In this document: in pieces, positions 15,796 through 24,610 of the stretch | How the letters are laid out: the number at the start of each line of letters is the position of its first letter | Numbering within the stretch: position 1 is the first letter of the stretch | Assembly (NCBI RefSeq): GCF_001908025.1 | Contig: NZ_MQMG01000039.1 | Location: 1-38,288 of the forward strand | Direction of reading: 5' to 3' | Source of the DNA: Geobacillus proteiniphilus | Lineage (GTDB): Bacteria; Bacillota; Bacilli; Bacillales; Anoxybacillaceae | DNA: 38,288 nt | Position numbers and translations under genes: made by a program | The notes under the pieces: generated by a model | Seen by the model: only the letters and a program-made list of their open reading frames with translations | Database searches by the model: none | What the model was told of the DNA's origin: nothing

Positions 15796-16853
15796 GTACG
15801 GACAACCCCTTGCAAATGTTCGAGCACCGCTTGCTCATCATTCGGCAGCACGATCGGCTCGATCGCCGCAGTCTCCAAGGCGATGGCCGGATCTTTCAGA
15901 CCGTTGCCAGTGAGAACCGCGACGACGAGGCTGCCGCGTTCGATTTCGTTCCGTTCGAGCTGCTTGATCACCCCGGCGATCGCCGCGCATGACGCCGGTT
16001 CGGCAAAAATGCCTTCCGTCCGGGCGAGCCGCTTGTAGGCGGCCAAAATTTCTGCGTCGCTCACCTCATCAATTTTCCCGCGCGACTCGCTCGCCGCCTC
16101 GACCGCTTTGTCCCAGCTCGCCGGATTGCCGATGCGGATCGCCGTCGCGACCGTCTCCGGCTGTTCAATCACCCGGTTGCGGACGATCGCCGCCGCTCCT
16201 TCCGCTTCAAAGCCGCGCATTTGCGGCAAGCCCGTTCCTTTCGCTGCATGATACTCCTTAAACCCTTTCCAATAGGCGGTGATGTTGCCGGCGTTGCCGA
16301 CTGGAATGGCGAGCACGTCCGGGGCGCGCCCAAGCTGGTCGCACACTTCAAACGCCGCCGTTTTTTGCCCTTCGATCCGGTACGGGTTGACCGAGTTGAC
16401 GAGCGTAATCGGCGCCGTTTCGCTCAACCGGCGCACCATTTTGAGCGCTTCGTCAAAGTTGCCGTCAATCGCAAAAATTTCCGCGCCGTACATGGCGGCT
16501 TGCGCCAACTTGCCGAGGGCGATTTTCCCGTTCGGCACGACGACGATACAGCGCATGCCGGCGCGCGCCGCGTAGGCGGCCGCTGAAGCCGATGTATTGC
16601 CGGTTGAGGCGCAGATGATCGTATGGCTTCCTTCCTCTTTCGCCTTGGCCACCGCCATCACCATGCCGCGGTCTTTAAACGAACCGGTCGGGTTCGCCCC
16701 TTCGACCTTGACATAGAGCGCAATGCCGAGCTCCTCCGACAAGCGCGGCAGCGGGATGAGCGGCGTATTCCCTTCGCAAAGCGACAGCCTCGGCGTCGCC
16801 GCAGAGAGCGGCAAAAAATCGCCGTAGGCGTCAAGCAGCCCTTTCCATGTCAT
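15792..16853 (-). CDS. thrC: threonine synthase
   Basis: ThrC is a PLP enzyme that converts O-phosphohomoserine to threonine. The PLP lysine lies in [15 protein letters not shown] (about residue 60) and the phosphate-binding loop is seen in [15 protein letters not shown]. Other family motifs are [19 protein letters not shown] and [13 protein letters not shown]. The 353-aa length is the short Gram-positive form. It overlaps hom by 4 bp at its start and thrB by 4 bp at its end, so the three enzymes are coupled. Confidence 0.96.
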   Translation of the reverse strand: MTWKGLLDAYGDFLPLSAATPRLSLCEGNTPLIPLPRLSEELGIALYVKVEGANPTGSFKDRGMVMAVAKAKEEGSHTIICASTGNTSASAAAYAARAGMRCIVVVPNGKIALGKLAQAAMYGAEIFAIDGNFDEALKMVRRLSETAPITLVNSVNPYRIEGQKTAAFEVCDQLGRAPDVLAIPVGNAGNITAYWKGFKEYHAAKGTGLPQMRGFEAEGAAAIVRNRVIEQPETVATAIRIGNPASWDKAVEAASESRGKIDEVSDAEILAAYKRLARTEGIFAEPASCAAIAGVIKQLERNEIERGSLVVAVLTGNGLKDPAIALETAAIEPIVLPNDEQAVLEHLQGVVRT

Positions 16854-18151
16854 GACCGTTTCTCTCCTTCCACTCGATATGAACTTTGCACCCGCTCAAC
16901 AATTTCCAAATCGCCGAGCTGCTGCAAAATGTCTTCGTAGTCTTGCTGAGAGGCGTCATGCGTGACGATGACGATTTCCGCTAGGCCATCCTCTTTCAGC
17001 GGCAATTGCAAAATTTTCTCAAAGCTCACCCCGCGCTGCGAAAACAGCGTCGTAATTTTGGCAAACGCGCCGACCTGGTCTTTGACGTGAATGCGCAAAA
17101 AGTATTTCGAGAAAATTTCCGCCGGCGTCTTCAACTGCTTTTCATATTGCGGCGCGACGGCATAGCGGCCGTTGACGCCAAGGCGCATATTTTTCATCAC
17201 CGCGACCAAGTCGGAGACAACCGCCGTCGCCGTCGGCAAGCTCCCGGCCCCCGGCCCGTAAAACATCGTCTCTCCGACCGCTTCGCCGTATACGTACACC
17301 GCATTGTATTCGTTGTGCACGGACGCCAACGGATGCGAATCCGGCAAAAACGTCGGCTGGACGCTCACCTCGACCTTCTGCCCGTCGCGCTGGGCGATGC
17401 CGATCAATTTCATCGTGTAGCCGAGCCGCTTCCCGTAGTTCAAGTCTTCCTCCGTCACTTGGGTGATGCCTTTCACTTGCACATCGTCCAAGTCGATGTC
17501 CATTGAAAAGCCAAGGCGGGCCAAAATCGCCATTTTCCGCGCCGCATCCAGCCCTTCGACGTCTGACGTCGGATCGGCTTCCGCAAACCCGAGCGCCTGC
17601 GCTTCGGCGAGCACGTCCTCATAGGAAGCGCCGTTTTGCGACATTTTCGTCAAAATGTAGTTCGTCGTCCCGTTCACAATGCCCATGAGCTTCGTAATCC
17701 GGTCCGACGCCAAGCCGTCAACCAAGCTGCGCAAAATCGGAATGCCGCCGGCGACGCTCGCTTCATAAAACAAATCGCAGCGGTATTCCGCCGCCACCCG
17801 AAGCAGCTCCGACCCGTAGACGGCCATTAAGTCTTTATTGGCGGTCACGACATGCTTCCCTTGGCGCAGCGCCCGCAATAGCAGCTCTTTTGTCTCCTCA
17901 ATGCCGCCCATCACTTCGATGATGACATCAATGTCCGGATCGTCAATCACCTCAGCCGCGCTCGTCGTCAGCAATGCCGGATCGACCGCGACGCCGCGCG
18001 GTTTCTGTACATCGCGGACGAGGATTTTTTTCACCGTGACCGGGCAGCCGACTTGGTGCATCAACTTTTCCTGATGGTTTTCAATAATTTTGACCACACC
18101 GCTCCCGACTGTTCCTAATCCTAACAACCCAACAAAAATTGGCTTTTCCAT
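16850..18151 (-). CDS. hom: homoserine dehydrogenase with C-terminal ACT domain
   Basis: Hom reduces aspartate semialdehyde to homoserine, the branch-point to threonine and methionine. The 433-aa product has an N-terminal NAD(P)-binding fold ([17 protein letters not shown]), the catalytic domain around [14 protein letters not shown] and [20 protein letters not shown], and a C-terminal ACT domain ([20 protein letters not shown] to the end) that usually gives threonine feedback. The ATG at 18151 has GGGCGGGAAGG upstream. It is first in the operon; its promoter carries a direct repeat that may be a repressor site. Confidence 0.96.
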   Translation of the reverse strand: MEKPIFVGLLGLGTVGSGVVKIIENHQEKLMHQVGCPVTVKKILVRDVQKPRGVAVDPALLTTSAAEVIDDPDIDVIIEVMGGIEETKELLLRALRQGKHVVTANKDLMAVYGSELLRVAAEYRCDLFYEASVAGGIPILRSLVDGLASDRITKLMGIVNGTTNYILTKMSQNGASYEDVLAEAQALGFAEADPTSDVEGLDAARKMAILARLGFSMDIDLDDVQVKGITQVTEEDLNYGKRLGYTMKLIGIAQRDGQKVEVSVQPTFLPDSHPLASVHNEYNAVYVYGEAVGETMFYGPGAGSLPTATAVVSDLVAVMKNMRLGVNGRYAVAPQYEKQLKTPAEIFSKYFLRIHVKDQVGAFAKITTLFSQRGVSFEKILQLPLKEDGLAEIVIVTHDASQQDYEDILQQLGDLEIVERVQSSYRVEGEKRS

Positions 18152-18177
18152 CCTTCCCGCCCCTTCTGTTTACGTAC

Positions 18178-18208
18178 AGTAGACATTTGTATTTTTATAG
18201 TAGACATT
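18178..18208 (-). promoter_or_regulatory. 10-bp direct repeat at the hom promoter, candidate operator
   Basis: AATGTCTACT (minus strand) occurs at 18199-18208 and 18178-18187, exactly 21 bp apart, two helical turns. The match extends to 13 positions with one difference (AATGTCTACTnTA). The upstream copy overlaps the -10 box. A repressor binding one helix face is the natural reading; ThrR, the known hom regulator of B. subtilis, is a candidate by inference. Confidence 0.55.
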
Positions 18209-18234
18209 ATAAAAGACAATCGGCCATTTAGCAA
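18206..18234 (-). promoter_or_regulatory. promoter of hom-thrC-thrB
   Basis: On the minus strand TTGCTA (18229-18234), a 17-nt spacer and a perfect TATAAT (18206-18211) lie 55 bp before the hom start, just beyond the end of the dehydrogenase gene at 18244. Confidence 0.75.
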
Positions 18235-18243
18235 TGAAAATTT

Positions 18244-19218
18244 TTACGAGATCCGGTTCACCGGCGTCAGCGGCGGCCGTCCTTCGAGCACGGCGATGAT
18301 GTTGTCGCGCGCCAATGTCATCATGGTGCGCCGCGTTTCGTACGTGGCGCTGCCGATATGCGGCAAGGCGACGACGTTCGGAAGCGAAACGAGCGGATGA
18401 TCGGCCGCGACCGGCTCGTTTTCAAATACATCCAGCCCCGCCGCGGCGATCTCCCCATGAACGAGCGCCTCATACAACGCCTGTTCATCGACGACCGCTC
18501 CGCGCGCCGCGTTAATGAAAATCGCGGACTTCTTCATTTGCTGGAACGCCTCGCGGTTGAACAAATGGCGCGTCTCGGAGGTGAGCGGCGTCAAGCAGAC
18601 GACAAAATCGCTCTCAGCAAGCAAGTCGGCGAACGGACGGTAGATGGCGCCAAGCTTCTCTTCCGCCTCCGGACGGCGGGAGCGGTTGTAATACAGAATG
18701 TTCATGTCAAACCCCTTCGCCCGTTTCGCCACGGCTTGACCGATGTTCCCCATGCCGACGATGCCGATCGTTTTATGATGGACATCGGCGCCCGCGAGCA
18801 AAAACGGGCTCCAGCTTTTCCATTTCCCTTCCTTCAAAAATTCAGCCGCTTCCACGAGGCGGCGGGCGGTGGCCAATAAAAGCGCAAACGTCAAATCGGC
18901 CGTCGTATCGGTCAATACATCGGGCGTATTGCAAACGAGAATGCCGCGATGGGTCGCTGCCGCTACATCAATGTTATCGTAGCCGACGCCCATATTGGCG
19001 ACGACTTGGAGCGCCGAACCAGCGGACAAGACGTCTTCATCGATCGGATCAGACACCATCGGCAAGATGGCCGTCGCCCGTTTCGCCTTTTCCACGAGCA
19101 CATCGTGCGGCACGGCCATATCTTCATGGGGCCACATCTCTACTTCAGCGATGGCCAAAAGCGGCGCGATCACGTCCTCGGGCAATTTCCGCGTAATGAA
19201 TACATACGGCTTCGTCAT
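18244..19218 (-). CDS. D-isomer-specific 2-hydroxyacid dehydrogenase (glyoxylate/hydroxypyruvate reductase type)
   Basis: These NAD(P)H enzymes reduce 2-keto acids to D-2-hydroxy acids. The nucleotide site is TIGIVGMGNIGQAVAKRAKG, and the catalytic triad is visible as Arg in INAARGAVVDE, Glu in LDVFENEPVAADHPL and His in LPHIGSATYETR. The N-terminal part (YVFITRKLPEDVIAPL and NMGVGYDNIDVAAA) is like the GyaR/GhrB group, but the actual substrate is not fixed by sequence. The length from the ATG at 19218 is 324 aa; this start has GGGAGG 8 nt upstream. It lies just upstream of hom on the same strand, without a clear terminator between them. Confidence 0.88.
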   Translation of the reverse strand: MTKPYVFITRKLPEDVIAPLLAIAEVEMWPHEDMAVPHDVLVEKAKRATAILPMVSDPIDEDVLSAGSALQVVANMGVGYDNIDVAAATHRGILVCNTPDVLTDTTADLTFALLLATARRLVEAAEFLKEGKWKSWSPFLLAGADVHHKTIGIVGMGNIGQAVAKRAKGFDMNILYYNRSRRPEAEEKLGAIYRPFADLLAESDFVVCLTPLTSETRHLFNREAFQQMKKSAIFINAARGAVVDEQALYEALVHGEIAAAGLDVFENEPVAADHPLVSLPNVVALPHIGSATYETRRTMMTLARDNIIAVLEGRPPLTPVNRIS

Positions 19219-19268
19219 GGTGCAGCCTCCCGCATCGTTTTTTCTAAATCTTATCACAACTTTGGCCG

Positions 19269-19291
19269 AAAAAAAAACAGGAAGTTGTCCT
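19269..19291 (-). terminator. weak second terminator downstream of yutH
   Basis: On the minus strand AGGA-CAACT-TCCT is followed by a stretch of nine T. It looks like a decayed copy of the stronger terminator at 19335-19360, with a similar AGGAAGNTGTC core and T-run. Confidence 0.4.
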
Positions 19292-19334
19292 TAGGGTTTA
19301 ACGGCAGGGAAGCGGTCGTTTTTTCGTTTGGGCC

Positions 19335-19360
19335 AAAAAAAAGCGGGAAGCTGTCTTCCC
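19335..19360 (-). terminator. terminator of yutH
   Basis: On the minus strand GGGAAG-ACAG-CTTCCC is followed by GC and eight T residues, a few bases after the yutH stop codon. Confidence 0.8.
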
Positions 19361-19364
19361 TGCG

Positions 19365-20366
19365 TTACGCCGGCGGCAGCCACTCGACTGCCGGCAGGCG
19401 GATGCGCCCCGAGATGCCCACGATCTTGGCAAACGAAGCCAAAAACCGTTCATATTCATGCGATCGCTCCAGCAAGCGCCGCAACGCGTCCTCATGCCTC
19501 GCTTGTTCGTTCTCATCCGAAGCGGTATAATACGCTTCCACGCATTCAAAATACGGAAGAGGAAACAAAAGGCGCGCGTAAATGAGCCGCCAGGCAAACG
19601 GCGAAAGCGCCGTCAAATGGCCGTAATCTTGGAAAAATTGGCGGACCGCCCGTCGGCATCGCATCCCGTGCCGCTGATACAAATGGCGCACCCATTCCGC
19701 CAAATCGCGGGCGCAATGGTCATACACCCAGTCGGTCGGCAGCTTCGCCTCCATTCCATCCACCCAACCTGCTTCCGGAAGCCGCTCGTGGCAAAACGCC
19801 GCGCAATCGACGCCCACCGGTTCTTCATCCAGCTCCGTGTCCGCCACGTATTGCACCGCATTTTCCGCCATCCCTAAATAGTACGGAAACGACTCGATAA
19901 ACAGCCGATCAAACGGCGACGACGGCCCGGAAGCGAGCTTGCTCGACCAAAACGCCTCCATTTGATCGATCCGCTTCGCCCACAGCTCCCGCCATTGGCC
20001 GATGCGCCGGCATGCGACGATCGGCCATGGACATGTTCTTCCGCATTCATGCATCACCGCCAATTCCCGGCCGAGCGAACGAAAGCGAGCCGCCGGAAGC
20101 GGAGCGCGAACGAGCGCCAACGGCTGTCCATTATAGGGGGCGATATACGTTCCGGACGTCGTTTTGACCAGTTCTCCGACGCCGTCCACTCCTTTTGCCC
20201 GCAAATAGCGGCTCATTTGCTGGCGCTCTTCCATCTCCGCTTCGCTCCGCCCATCAGCGGGAATGATGAGGAAACGCTCCTGTTTATGCCAAAACGCGGT
20301 ATGCATCCCTCTTCGTTCCAAGCGTTCGATGCGCATGCTGTACTGTTCACGCACCCAAGCTTCCAT
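19365..20366 (-). CDS. yutH: YutH, spore-coat-associated protein of the CotS/kinase-like family
   Basis: A 333-aa protein resembling B. subtilis YutH, a mother-cell spore coat protein related to CotS and the aminoglycoside-phosphotransferase-like fold. Visible are GTYIAPYNGQPLALVRAP in the N-lobe region, ELAVMHECGRTCPWP, and the C-lobe LPTDWVYDHCARDLAEWVRHLY. A classical HGDxxxxN catalytic loop is absent, consistent with a non-kinase coat protein. The ATG at 20366 has AAGGAGG 7 nt upstream. It has its own terminator. The coat role rests on orthology; a sigma-K/E promoter was not clearly seen. Confidence 0.82.
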   Translation of the reverse strand: MEAWVREQYSMRIERLERRGMHTAFWHKQERFLIIPADGRSEAEMEERQQMSRYLRAKGVDGVGELVKTTSGTYIAPYNGQPLALVRAPLPAARFRSLGRELAVMHECGRTCPWPIVACRRIGQWRELWAKRIDQMEAFWSSKLASGPSSPFDRLFIESFPYYLGMAENAVQYVADTELDEEPVGVDCAAFCHERLPEAGWVDGMEAKLPTDWVYDHCARDLAEWVRHLYQRHGMRCRRAVRQFFQDYGHLTALSPFAWRLIYARLLFPLPYFECVEAYYTASDENEQARHEDALRRLLERSHEYERFLASFAKIVGISGRIRLPAVEWLPPA

Positions 20367-20662
20367 CGCCGCGCCTCCTTTTTCCTTTGTGCCGAAACCA
20401 TTCATTCCGCTCGTTCCGCACTTTCATCTCATCGCGCCCCATCGCTGAGCCGATTCCGCCTCCGCTCCAGCATGAAACGGGCCCATTCACGCGCCCATGC
20501 TGATCAGCCGGCGCATGGCCGCGAAAAAAGAGAGAGCTACTTTTTATATATGACAGCGGGCGCCAAAAAAGCCGATGAGCATTTTTCTTTATATGACGGA
20601 CTTATTTATGACATGATACATATATATAGAAAACGACTTTCTAAAAGAAACAGGTGAAGTTC

Positions 20663-21160
20663 ATGAGCGAATTCATTATGAACAATCTGGAACAAACGGC
20701 TCGGCGCTGGCTTGAGGAACGGGGGGTGACCGTGGAAAAAATTGCGGAGCTCGTTTATTACTTGCAATCAAAATATCATCCCGATTTAACGATGGAGGAG
20801 TGCATCGAAAACGTCAACCGCGTCATTTCCAAGCGCGAAGTGCAAAACGCGATTTTAACCGGCATCCAATTGGATAAACTTGCGGAAGACGGCCGGCTCG
20901 ATGAACCGCTGCAGTCGATCATTCGCCGCGATGAAGGGCTGTATGGCGTCGACGAAATTTTGGCGCTGTCGATCGTCAACGTGTACGGGTCGATCGGGTT
21001 TACGAACTACGGATATATCGATAAGCAAAAACCGGGCATTTTGCAATATTTAAATGATAAATCGACCGGCAAATGCAACACGTTTTTGGACGACATTGTC
21101 GGCGCCATCGCCGCGGCGGCATCGAGCCGCTTAGCGCACCGGGCCGCCAATGCGGAGTAA
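20663..21160 (+). CDS. yutG: PgpA-family protein YutG
   Basis: A 165-aa protein of the phosphatidylglycerophosphatase A family as found in Bacillus (YutG). The sequence MEECIENVNRVISKREVQNAILTGIQLD and GLYGVDEILALSIVNVYGSIGFTNYGYIDK, then TFLDDIVGAIAAAASSRLAH, match that soluble subgroup, which lacks the membrane helices of E. coli PgpA. Because other Bacillus enzymes do the phosphatidylglycerophosphatase step, its substrate is open. I start at the ATG at 20663 (AGGTGA upstream) rather than the GTG at 20654. The 296-bp gap before it is AT-rich near the gene, with TTTATATATGACAG and TTTATATGACGG as near repeats of unknown meaning. Confidence 0.82.
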   Translation: MSEFIMNNLEQTARRWLEERGVTVEKIAELVYYLQSKYHPDLTMEECIENVNRVISKREVQNAILTGIQLDKLAEDGRLDEPLQSIIRRDEGLYGVDEILALSIVNVYGSIGFTNYGYIDKQKPGILQYLNDKSTGKCNTFLDDIVGAIAAAASSRLAHRAANAE

Positions 21161-21208
21161 CGCCGGCGCCGCCCATGCGCGCCCTCCATCCGCGCCGAGC
21201 AACATGAA

Positions 21209-21246
21209 ACGCCGCCTTGCCTTTTTTGGCAAAGCGGCGTTGTTTA
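21209..21246. terminator. terminator between convergent yutG and yutF
   Basis: ACGCCGCCTTGCC (21209-21221) pairs with GGCAAAGCGGCGT (21228-21240) with one mismatch across a TTTTTT loop. The plus side continues TGTTTAC; the minus-strand side continues TTTC. It abuts the yutF stop codon. Confidence 0.75.
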
Positions 21247-22014
21247 CAAGCGGTCAAGCCATTCCAAAAGCGAATCGGCCGTATACGTCGGCATCCGTTC
21301 ATAGCGGGCGAGCATTTCTTTTGTCGTAACGCCCGTATGGACTAAAAGCGTATCGATGCCAGCGTTCATGCCGGCTAAAATGTCGGTTTCATAATAGTCG
21401 CCGATCATCAGCACGTCCTCCTTCGGGACGCCGAGCACTTTGAGCGCCTGCTCCATAATGATTTTTTCCGGCTTGCCGATAAATGTCGGCTTCACCTGCG
21501 TCGAGACGGCGACGACCGACGTCAGCGCCCCGTTGCCCGGAAGCAGCCCCCGCTCCGTCGGCAAGGCGATGTCGCCGTTGGTTGAGATGAACATCGCTCC
21601 ATTTCGGACAGCGAGACAAGCGACGGCGAACTTTTCGTATGTAATTTGCCGGTCAATGCCGATGACGACGACATCCGCCTCTTCCCCGGCAAAACGAAAT
21701 CCTCTCGCCGCCAAGGCGGTTTGGAGCCCTTCTTCACCGATCACATACACGGAAGCATCCGGTTTTTTTTCAAAAATGTAATTCGCCGTCGCCTGGCTTG
21801 TCGTAAACACATGCTTCTCCTCGGCCGGCACGCCGAACGAACGCAATTTTTCCGCCACTTGCGCCGGTGTGCGCGACGAATTGTTCGTGACAAACAAATA
21901 CGGAATGCCGCGGCGGTGCAGCTCGTTGACAAACGTGCGCGCCTCAGCGATGCATTCGGTGCCGCGGTACATCGTCCCGTCCAAATCGATGAGGTAGCCG
22001 TTGTATCGTTTCAA
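21244..22014 (-). CDS. yutF: HAD-superfamily phosphatase YutF (NagD/p-nitrophenylphosphatase type)
   Basis: A 256-aa class IIA HAD hydrolase. Motif I is YLIDLDGTMYRGTE (nucleophile Asp at about residue 10), motif II is FVTNNSSRTP, the lysine of motif III is in FIGKPEKIIM, and motif IV is MIGDYYETDILAGMNAGI. The cap between motifs II and III is the C2a type of NagD-like phosphatases. All catalytic residues are present, so a metal-dependent phosphatase on a small phosphoester is expected; B. subtilis YutF is the positional orthologue. The start is TTG at 22014, with AAAGGAG 10 nt upstream. Confidence 0.9.
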   Translation of the reverse strand: MKRYNGYLIDLDGTMYRGTECIAEARTFVNELHRRGIPYLFVTNNSSRTPAQVAEKLRSFGVPAEEKHVFTTSQATANYIFEKKPDASVYVIGEEGLQTALAARGFRFAGEEADVVVIGIDRQITYEKFAVACLAVRNGAMFISTNGDIALPTERGLLPGNGALTSVVAVSTQVKPTFIGKPEKIIMEQALKVLGVPKEDVLMIGDYYETDILAGMNAGIDTLLVHTGVTTKEMLARYERMPTYTADSLLEWLDRL

Positions 22015-22038
22015 TGCATTCGCTCTCCTTTCCCGCCA

Positions 22039-22476
22039 TCAATTGCGAAACGCCGACACCGGGCCGAGCTCGTTTTCAAGGTAAGCGCGCACCGCCTTCG
22101 GATACGCCTCAAGCGCCGGCAAATGTTCGTTCAGATCGGCGAGCAATTTCGCGTGATCGACGCGCGCATATTCGTGCACAAGCATTTTCCGATGGGCAAT
22201 GAACGCTTTCAATCGGTCGGCATCCGCCGGCGAGATCACCTGTTCGTCAGCCAAAATGTCGATGATGTCGTTATAGCTGCCCGGGTCGCGCATAATAAAC
22301 CCGTCGATCATGGCGTTGCCGACGTCCAACACCGCCTCGATGACGACATGGGCGATCCGTTCGAGCGCCAATTGCCGAAGCGGCTCGTCCCATCGCTCCT
22401 CGGCCTTGTAACGGTCCAGCATTTGTTCCATGTAGCTGAGCGTTTCTTCCAGTTTTTTGCGATCGACAAAATACAT
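22039..22476 (-). CDS. yutE: YutE, HepT-like (DUF86) protein without adjacent nucleotidyltransferase
   Basis: A 145-aa all-helical protein of the DUF86/HepT family. HepT toxins carry an R-x4-6-H-x-Y motif, seen here as RKMLVHEY about 96 residues in. Family members are usually paired with an MNT nucleotidyltransferase antitoxin (MntA); no GSxxxxxxxxxD-type gene lies beside it. In B. subtilis YutE is likewise an orphan chromosomal gene, so it may have a housekeeping role. The ATG at 22476 has AGGAGGG 6-7 nt upstream. It is followed closely by yutF on the same strand. Confidence 0.85.
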   Translation of the reverse strand: MYFVDRKKLEETLSYMEQMLDRYKAEERWDEPLRQLALERIAHVVIEAVLDVGNAMIDGFIMRDPGSYNDIIDILADEQVISPADADRLKAFIAHRKMLVHEYARVDHAKLLADLNEHLPALEAYPKAVRAYLENELGPVSAFRN

Positions 22477-22577
22477 CTGTCATCCCTCCTCGTTCCTTTG
22501 TGCGATTTGCTGTCTCCCGTTTTCGCCGCCTGTCTGCTATGATGGACATAGACGAAAAAACAGGAGGGGCTCAAATT

Positions 22578-22847
22578 ATGGGCGAACGGTTTTATTTATA
22601 CGACGACACCGTCGAAGCGGCCGTCCGCTTCGTCAGCTTTGTCGGCGAGCGGCAGCGGTTTGATTTGGCGCTCATCGAAACGGATCGTTTTTACGGGAAG
22701 TGGCTCGTGCTCGACTTGCAAAGCAACCGCTTTGCCATTCTCGGGCGCGACGATTTGGAGGAGCCGGGCTATATCGAGCACGCTTACCAGCTTCATGAAC
22801 AAGATGCCAACGATTTGCGCGCCTTTTTGGAGGAGTATCTCTCATAA
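22578..22847 (+). CDS. small cytosolic protein, DUF3055/SAV0927-like
   Basis: An 89-aa soluble protein starting MGERFYLYDDTVEAAVRFVSF, with ALIETDRFYGKWLVLDLQ in the middle and an acidic C-terminus (DANDLRAFLEEYLS). This fits my memory of the DUF3055 (SAV0927-like) family of Firmicutes; I rate that match as likely, not sure. The ATG at 22578 has AGGAGGGG 9-10 nt upstream; the longer open frame upstream is not coding. It is divergent from yutE and followed after 57 bp by another small gene on the same strand. Confidence 0.75.
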   Translation: MGERFYLYDDTVEAAVRFVSFVGERQRFDLALIETDRFYGKWLVLDLQSNRFAILGRDDLEEPGYIEHAYQLHEQDANDLRAFLEEYLS

Positions 22848-22904
22848 CCTTCCTCGGTTTCGGGCATCTTATGAAACACCAAAGCAGCAAGGAAGGTGAG
22901 ACGA

Positions 22905-23198
22905 ATGGCGGAACGGGAAACATACGCCGATTTTTCCGTCGTTGAGAAACAGCGCAATTTCTTGACCGCTGAAGAGTTCCCAGAAGGGCCGTACGGCTCG
23001 CCGCGCCGCGACGACGCGCCGGTCGAAAACAAAAGCACGCCTTGGCAAGAAGGCCAGCGGCATTACAGCGCCTTCAACTACGAGTTTAAATCGTTCCACC
23101 AAAACATTCCGAGGCGCGACCCAGCCGCCCACCCGCCGCATGATGACCCGCGCAACAGTGAACAGTTTCCGTACAATGAAACGGAAGAACAGGCTTGA
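22905..23198 (+). CDS. small hydrophilic protein of unknown function, 97 aa
   Basis: A 97-aa charged protein with many Pro, Glu, Asp and Asn residues, no membrane segment and no cysteine; long parts look disordered (EEFPEGPYGSPRRDDAP and NIPRRDPAAHPPHDDPRN). The ATG at 22905 has GGAAGGTGAG just upstream. It shares its strand with the small gene at 22578 and ends before a strong hairpin. I do not recognise the family. Its composition resembles small proteins of Bacillaceae that appear in sporulation, but nothing in the sequence proves this. Confidence 0.65.
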   Translation: MAERETYADFSVVEKQRNFLTAEEFPEGPYGSPRRDDAPVENKSTPWQEGQRHYSAFNYEFKSFHQNIPRRDPAAHPPHDDPRNSEQFPYNETEEQA

Positions 23199-23225
23199 CA
23201 TTCAGCGAAACAACGAAAGAAACGG

Positions 23226-23252
23226 GGCAGCCGCCAGCCTATGGCGGCTGCC
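23226..23252 (+). terminator. hairpin downstream of the two small genes
   Basis: GGCAGCCGCC (23226-23235) pairs perfectly with GGCGGCTGCC (23243-23252). The following GCCTTTGCCGTTTCG is only weakly T-rich. The remaining 160 bp up to yutD hold nothing I can name. Confidence 0.55.
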
Positions 23253-23412
23253 GCCTTTGCCGTTTCGCCATGCGGCAGCGATGAGAATGGCGTAGCGCCG
23301 TCTTTTTGTCTGTCCGCGAGCCGTCTTCCCGCCTGCGAGCATTTCGCCGCGCAACGGTTTCTTGAGCCCGCCTCTTCTTCCGGCACCGCCGCACCACAGT
23401 CCGCTGGCGCGG

Positions 23413-23688
23413 TTACCGTTTCACCTTGCGCAGCACAAAATACGCGCAGCCGAAGTTGCAATATTCATACAAATATTCGGACAACGTGCTGATTTTCGTA
23501 TCGTACGTCGCTTTTTGGTTATGGTCGTCAAAAAACCCGCGCAACCGGAGCTGGTTGTACCCCCAATCCCCGACAATGTAGTCGTACTTCGCCAAAATGT
23601 CCGCATATCGGGCGCGAAAGGCTTCTTCATTAAAGGCGTTTTTCACATTTTCCACCAGTTCGTAACAATGATTGTTAATGCAAATCAC
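23413..23688 (-). CDS. yutD: YutD-like protein (DUF1027)
   Basis: A 91-aa protein of the YutD/DUF1027 family: AFNEEAFRARYADILAKYDYIVGDWGYNQLRLRGFF in the first half and FDDHNQKATYDTKIS then EYCNFGCAYFVLRKV at the end. It is soluble, with a Cys-containing C-terminus (CNFGC). Function is not known to me. I start at the GTG at 23688 with GAGGTG 6 nt upstream, which fits the usual N-terminus; the GTG at 23697 lies too near that site. It is divergent from yutC. Confidence 0.85.
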   Translation of the reverse strand: MICINNHCYELVENVKNAFNEEAFRARYADILAKYDYIVGDWGYNQLRLRGFFDDHNQKATYDTKISTLSEYLYEYCNFGCAYFVLRKVKR

Positions 23689-23800
23689 TGTTCTCACCTC
23701 GCCTTTCCACTTCCATCATAAACGATGCATCGCCCCCAATCAATTACTGTCATCAAACCATCATCCGTGTGCCATCCTAAAAGCGAAGGGGGTGCTGACG

Positions 23801-24487
23801 ATGAGACGACCATGGTTGGCCGTTGCGTTCGGAGCGGCCGTCGCCCTAGCCGGCTGCGCGCAGACGGCCGAGGACGAAAACACCGACATTTACAAGCGGA
23901 GCGGCAACACGATCAATGTCACCGACCGCAACGAGCTGTACAATGAAAACGGGGTGCCCAACGGCGATGACACGCCGATGAACAACTTCGGCTACGTCCG
24001 CCATCAAAAAAGCCCGATCCTCGGCGATGCAAACGGCTATAACGACATGCCGTCCTTCAACCGCGAGAAAGCGGCTGATTTAATCAGCAAATTGTGCACC
24101 CAGCTGCCGGGCGTCAAAGACGTCGCCACGCTCGTCACCGATGAAGAGGTGCTCGTCGTGTATGACGCGGACACGAACAACCGGCAGCAAACGGCCGATC
24201 AAGTGAAAAAAACGGCGCTTTCCGTCGTTCCCCGCTACTACCATGTGTATGTCGCCGACAATCCGCAGCTGATGAAGGACATCGAGCGCTTCGGACGCCT
24301 TGATTCGAACACGCGCAACATCGACCAAATTCTCGATGCGACGATTCAGCGGATGTTGAAATATCCGCAAGGAAAAAAACTGAGCGACGGGGAAAATGAA
24401 AACGGCGAAATGATCAACGAAACAAACGATGAATTAGACCGCGATTTCCGCGACGGCACGCCGCGGGCGACGAAAGCGGAACGCTAA
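23801..24487 (+). CDS. yutC: YutC, YhcN/YlaJ-type sporulation lipoprotein
   Basis: A 228-aa lipoprotein: signal peptide with lipobox LAGC (Cys at residue 19), followed by an acidic linker, then a conserved region KAADLISKLCTQLPGVKDVATLVTDEEVLVVYDAD typical of the YhcN/YlaJ sporulation lipoproteins, and an acidic Asn-rich tail. The ATG at 23801 follows GAAGGGGGTGCTGACG; the upstream in-frame extension overlaps yutD and lacks a ribosome site. Family members are found on the spore inner membrane or coat and affect germination. A forespore promoter was looked for but not clear. Confidence 0.87.
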   Translation: MRRPWLAVAFGAAVALAGCAQTAEDENTDIYKRSGNTINVTDRNELYNENGVPNGDDTPMNNFGYVRHQKSPILGDANGYNDMPSFNREKAADLISKLCTQLPGVKDVATLVTDEEVLVVYDADTNNRQQTADQVKKTALSVVPRYYHVYVADNPQLMKDIERFGRLDSNTRNIDQILDATIQRMLKYPQGKKLSDGENENGEMINETNDELDRDFRDGTPRATKAER

Positions 24488-24492
24488 GGGCA

Positions 24493-24534
24493 AAGAAACG
24501 GTCTGCCTTCTTTATGAAAGGCATGACCGTTTCT
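24493..24534. terminator. terminator between convergent yutC and lipA
   Basis: AAGAAACGGTC and GACCGTTTCTT form an 11-bp stem, with an inner GCCTT/AAGGC pairing around a short loop. TTTCTT is the only T-rich exit on each side, so strength is moderate. Confidence 0.6.
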
Positions 24535-24610
24535 TCGCGTTCATCCGGCCGGGATGATGCTTTCAGCCGCTGAAACAACGCTTGCTTGCTTTCGCGCCGT
24601 TCGTTGGATG

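Noticed and set aside
19962-20657. Open frame of 231 codons on the plus strand upstream of yutG
   Set aside because: It overlaps yutH antisense and continues into the AT-rich control region; no ribosome site and no recognisable protein features.
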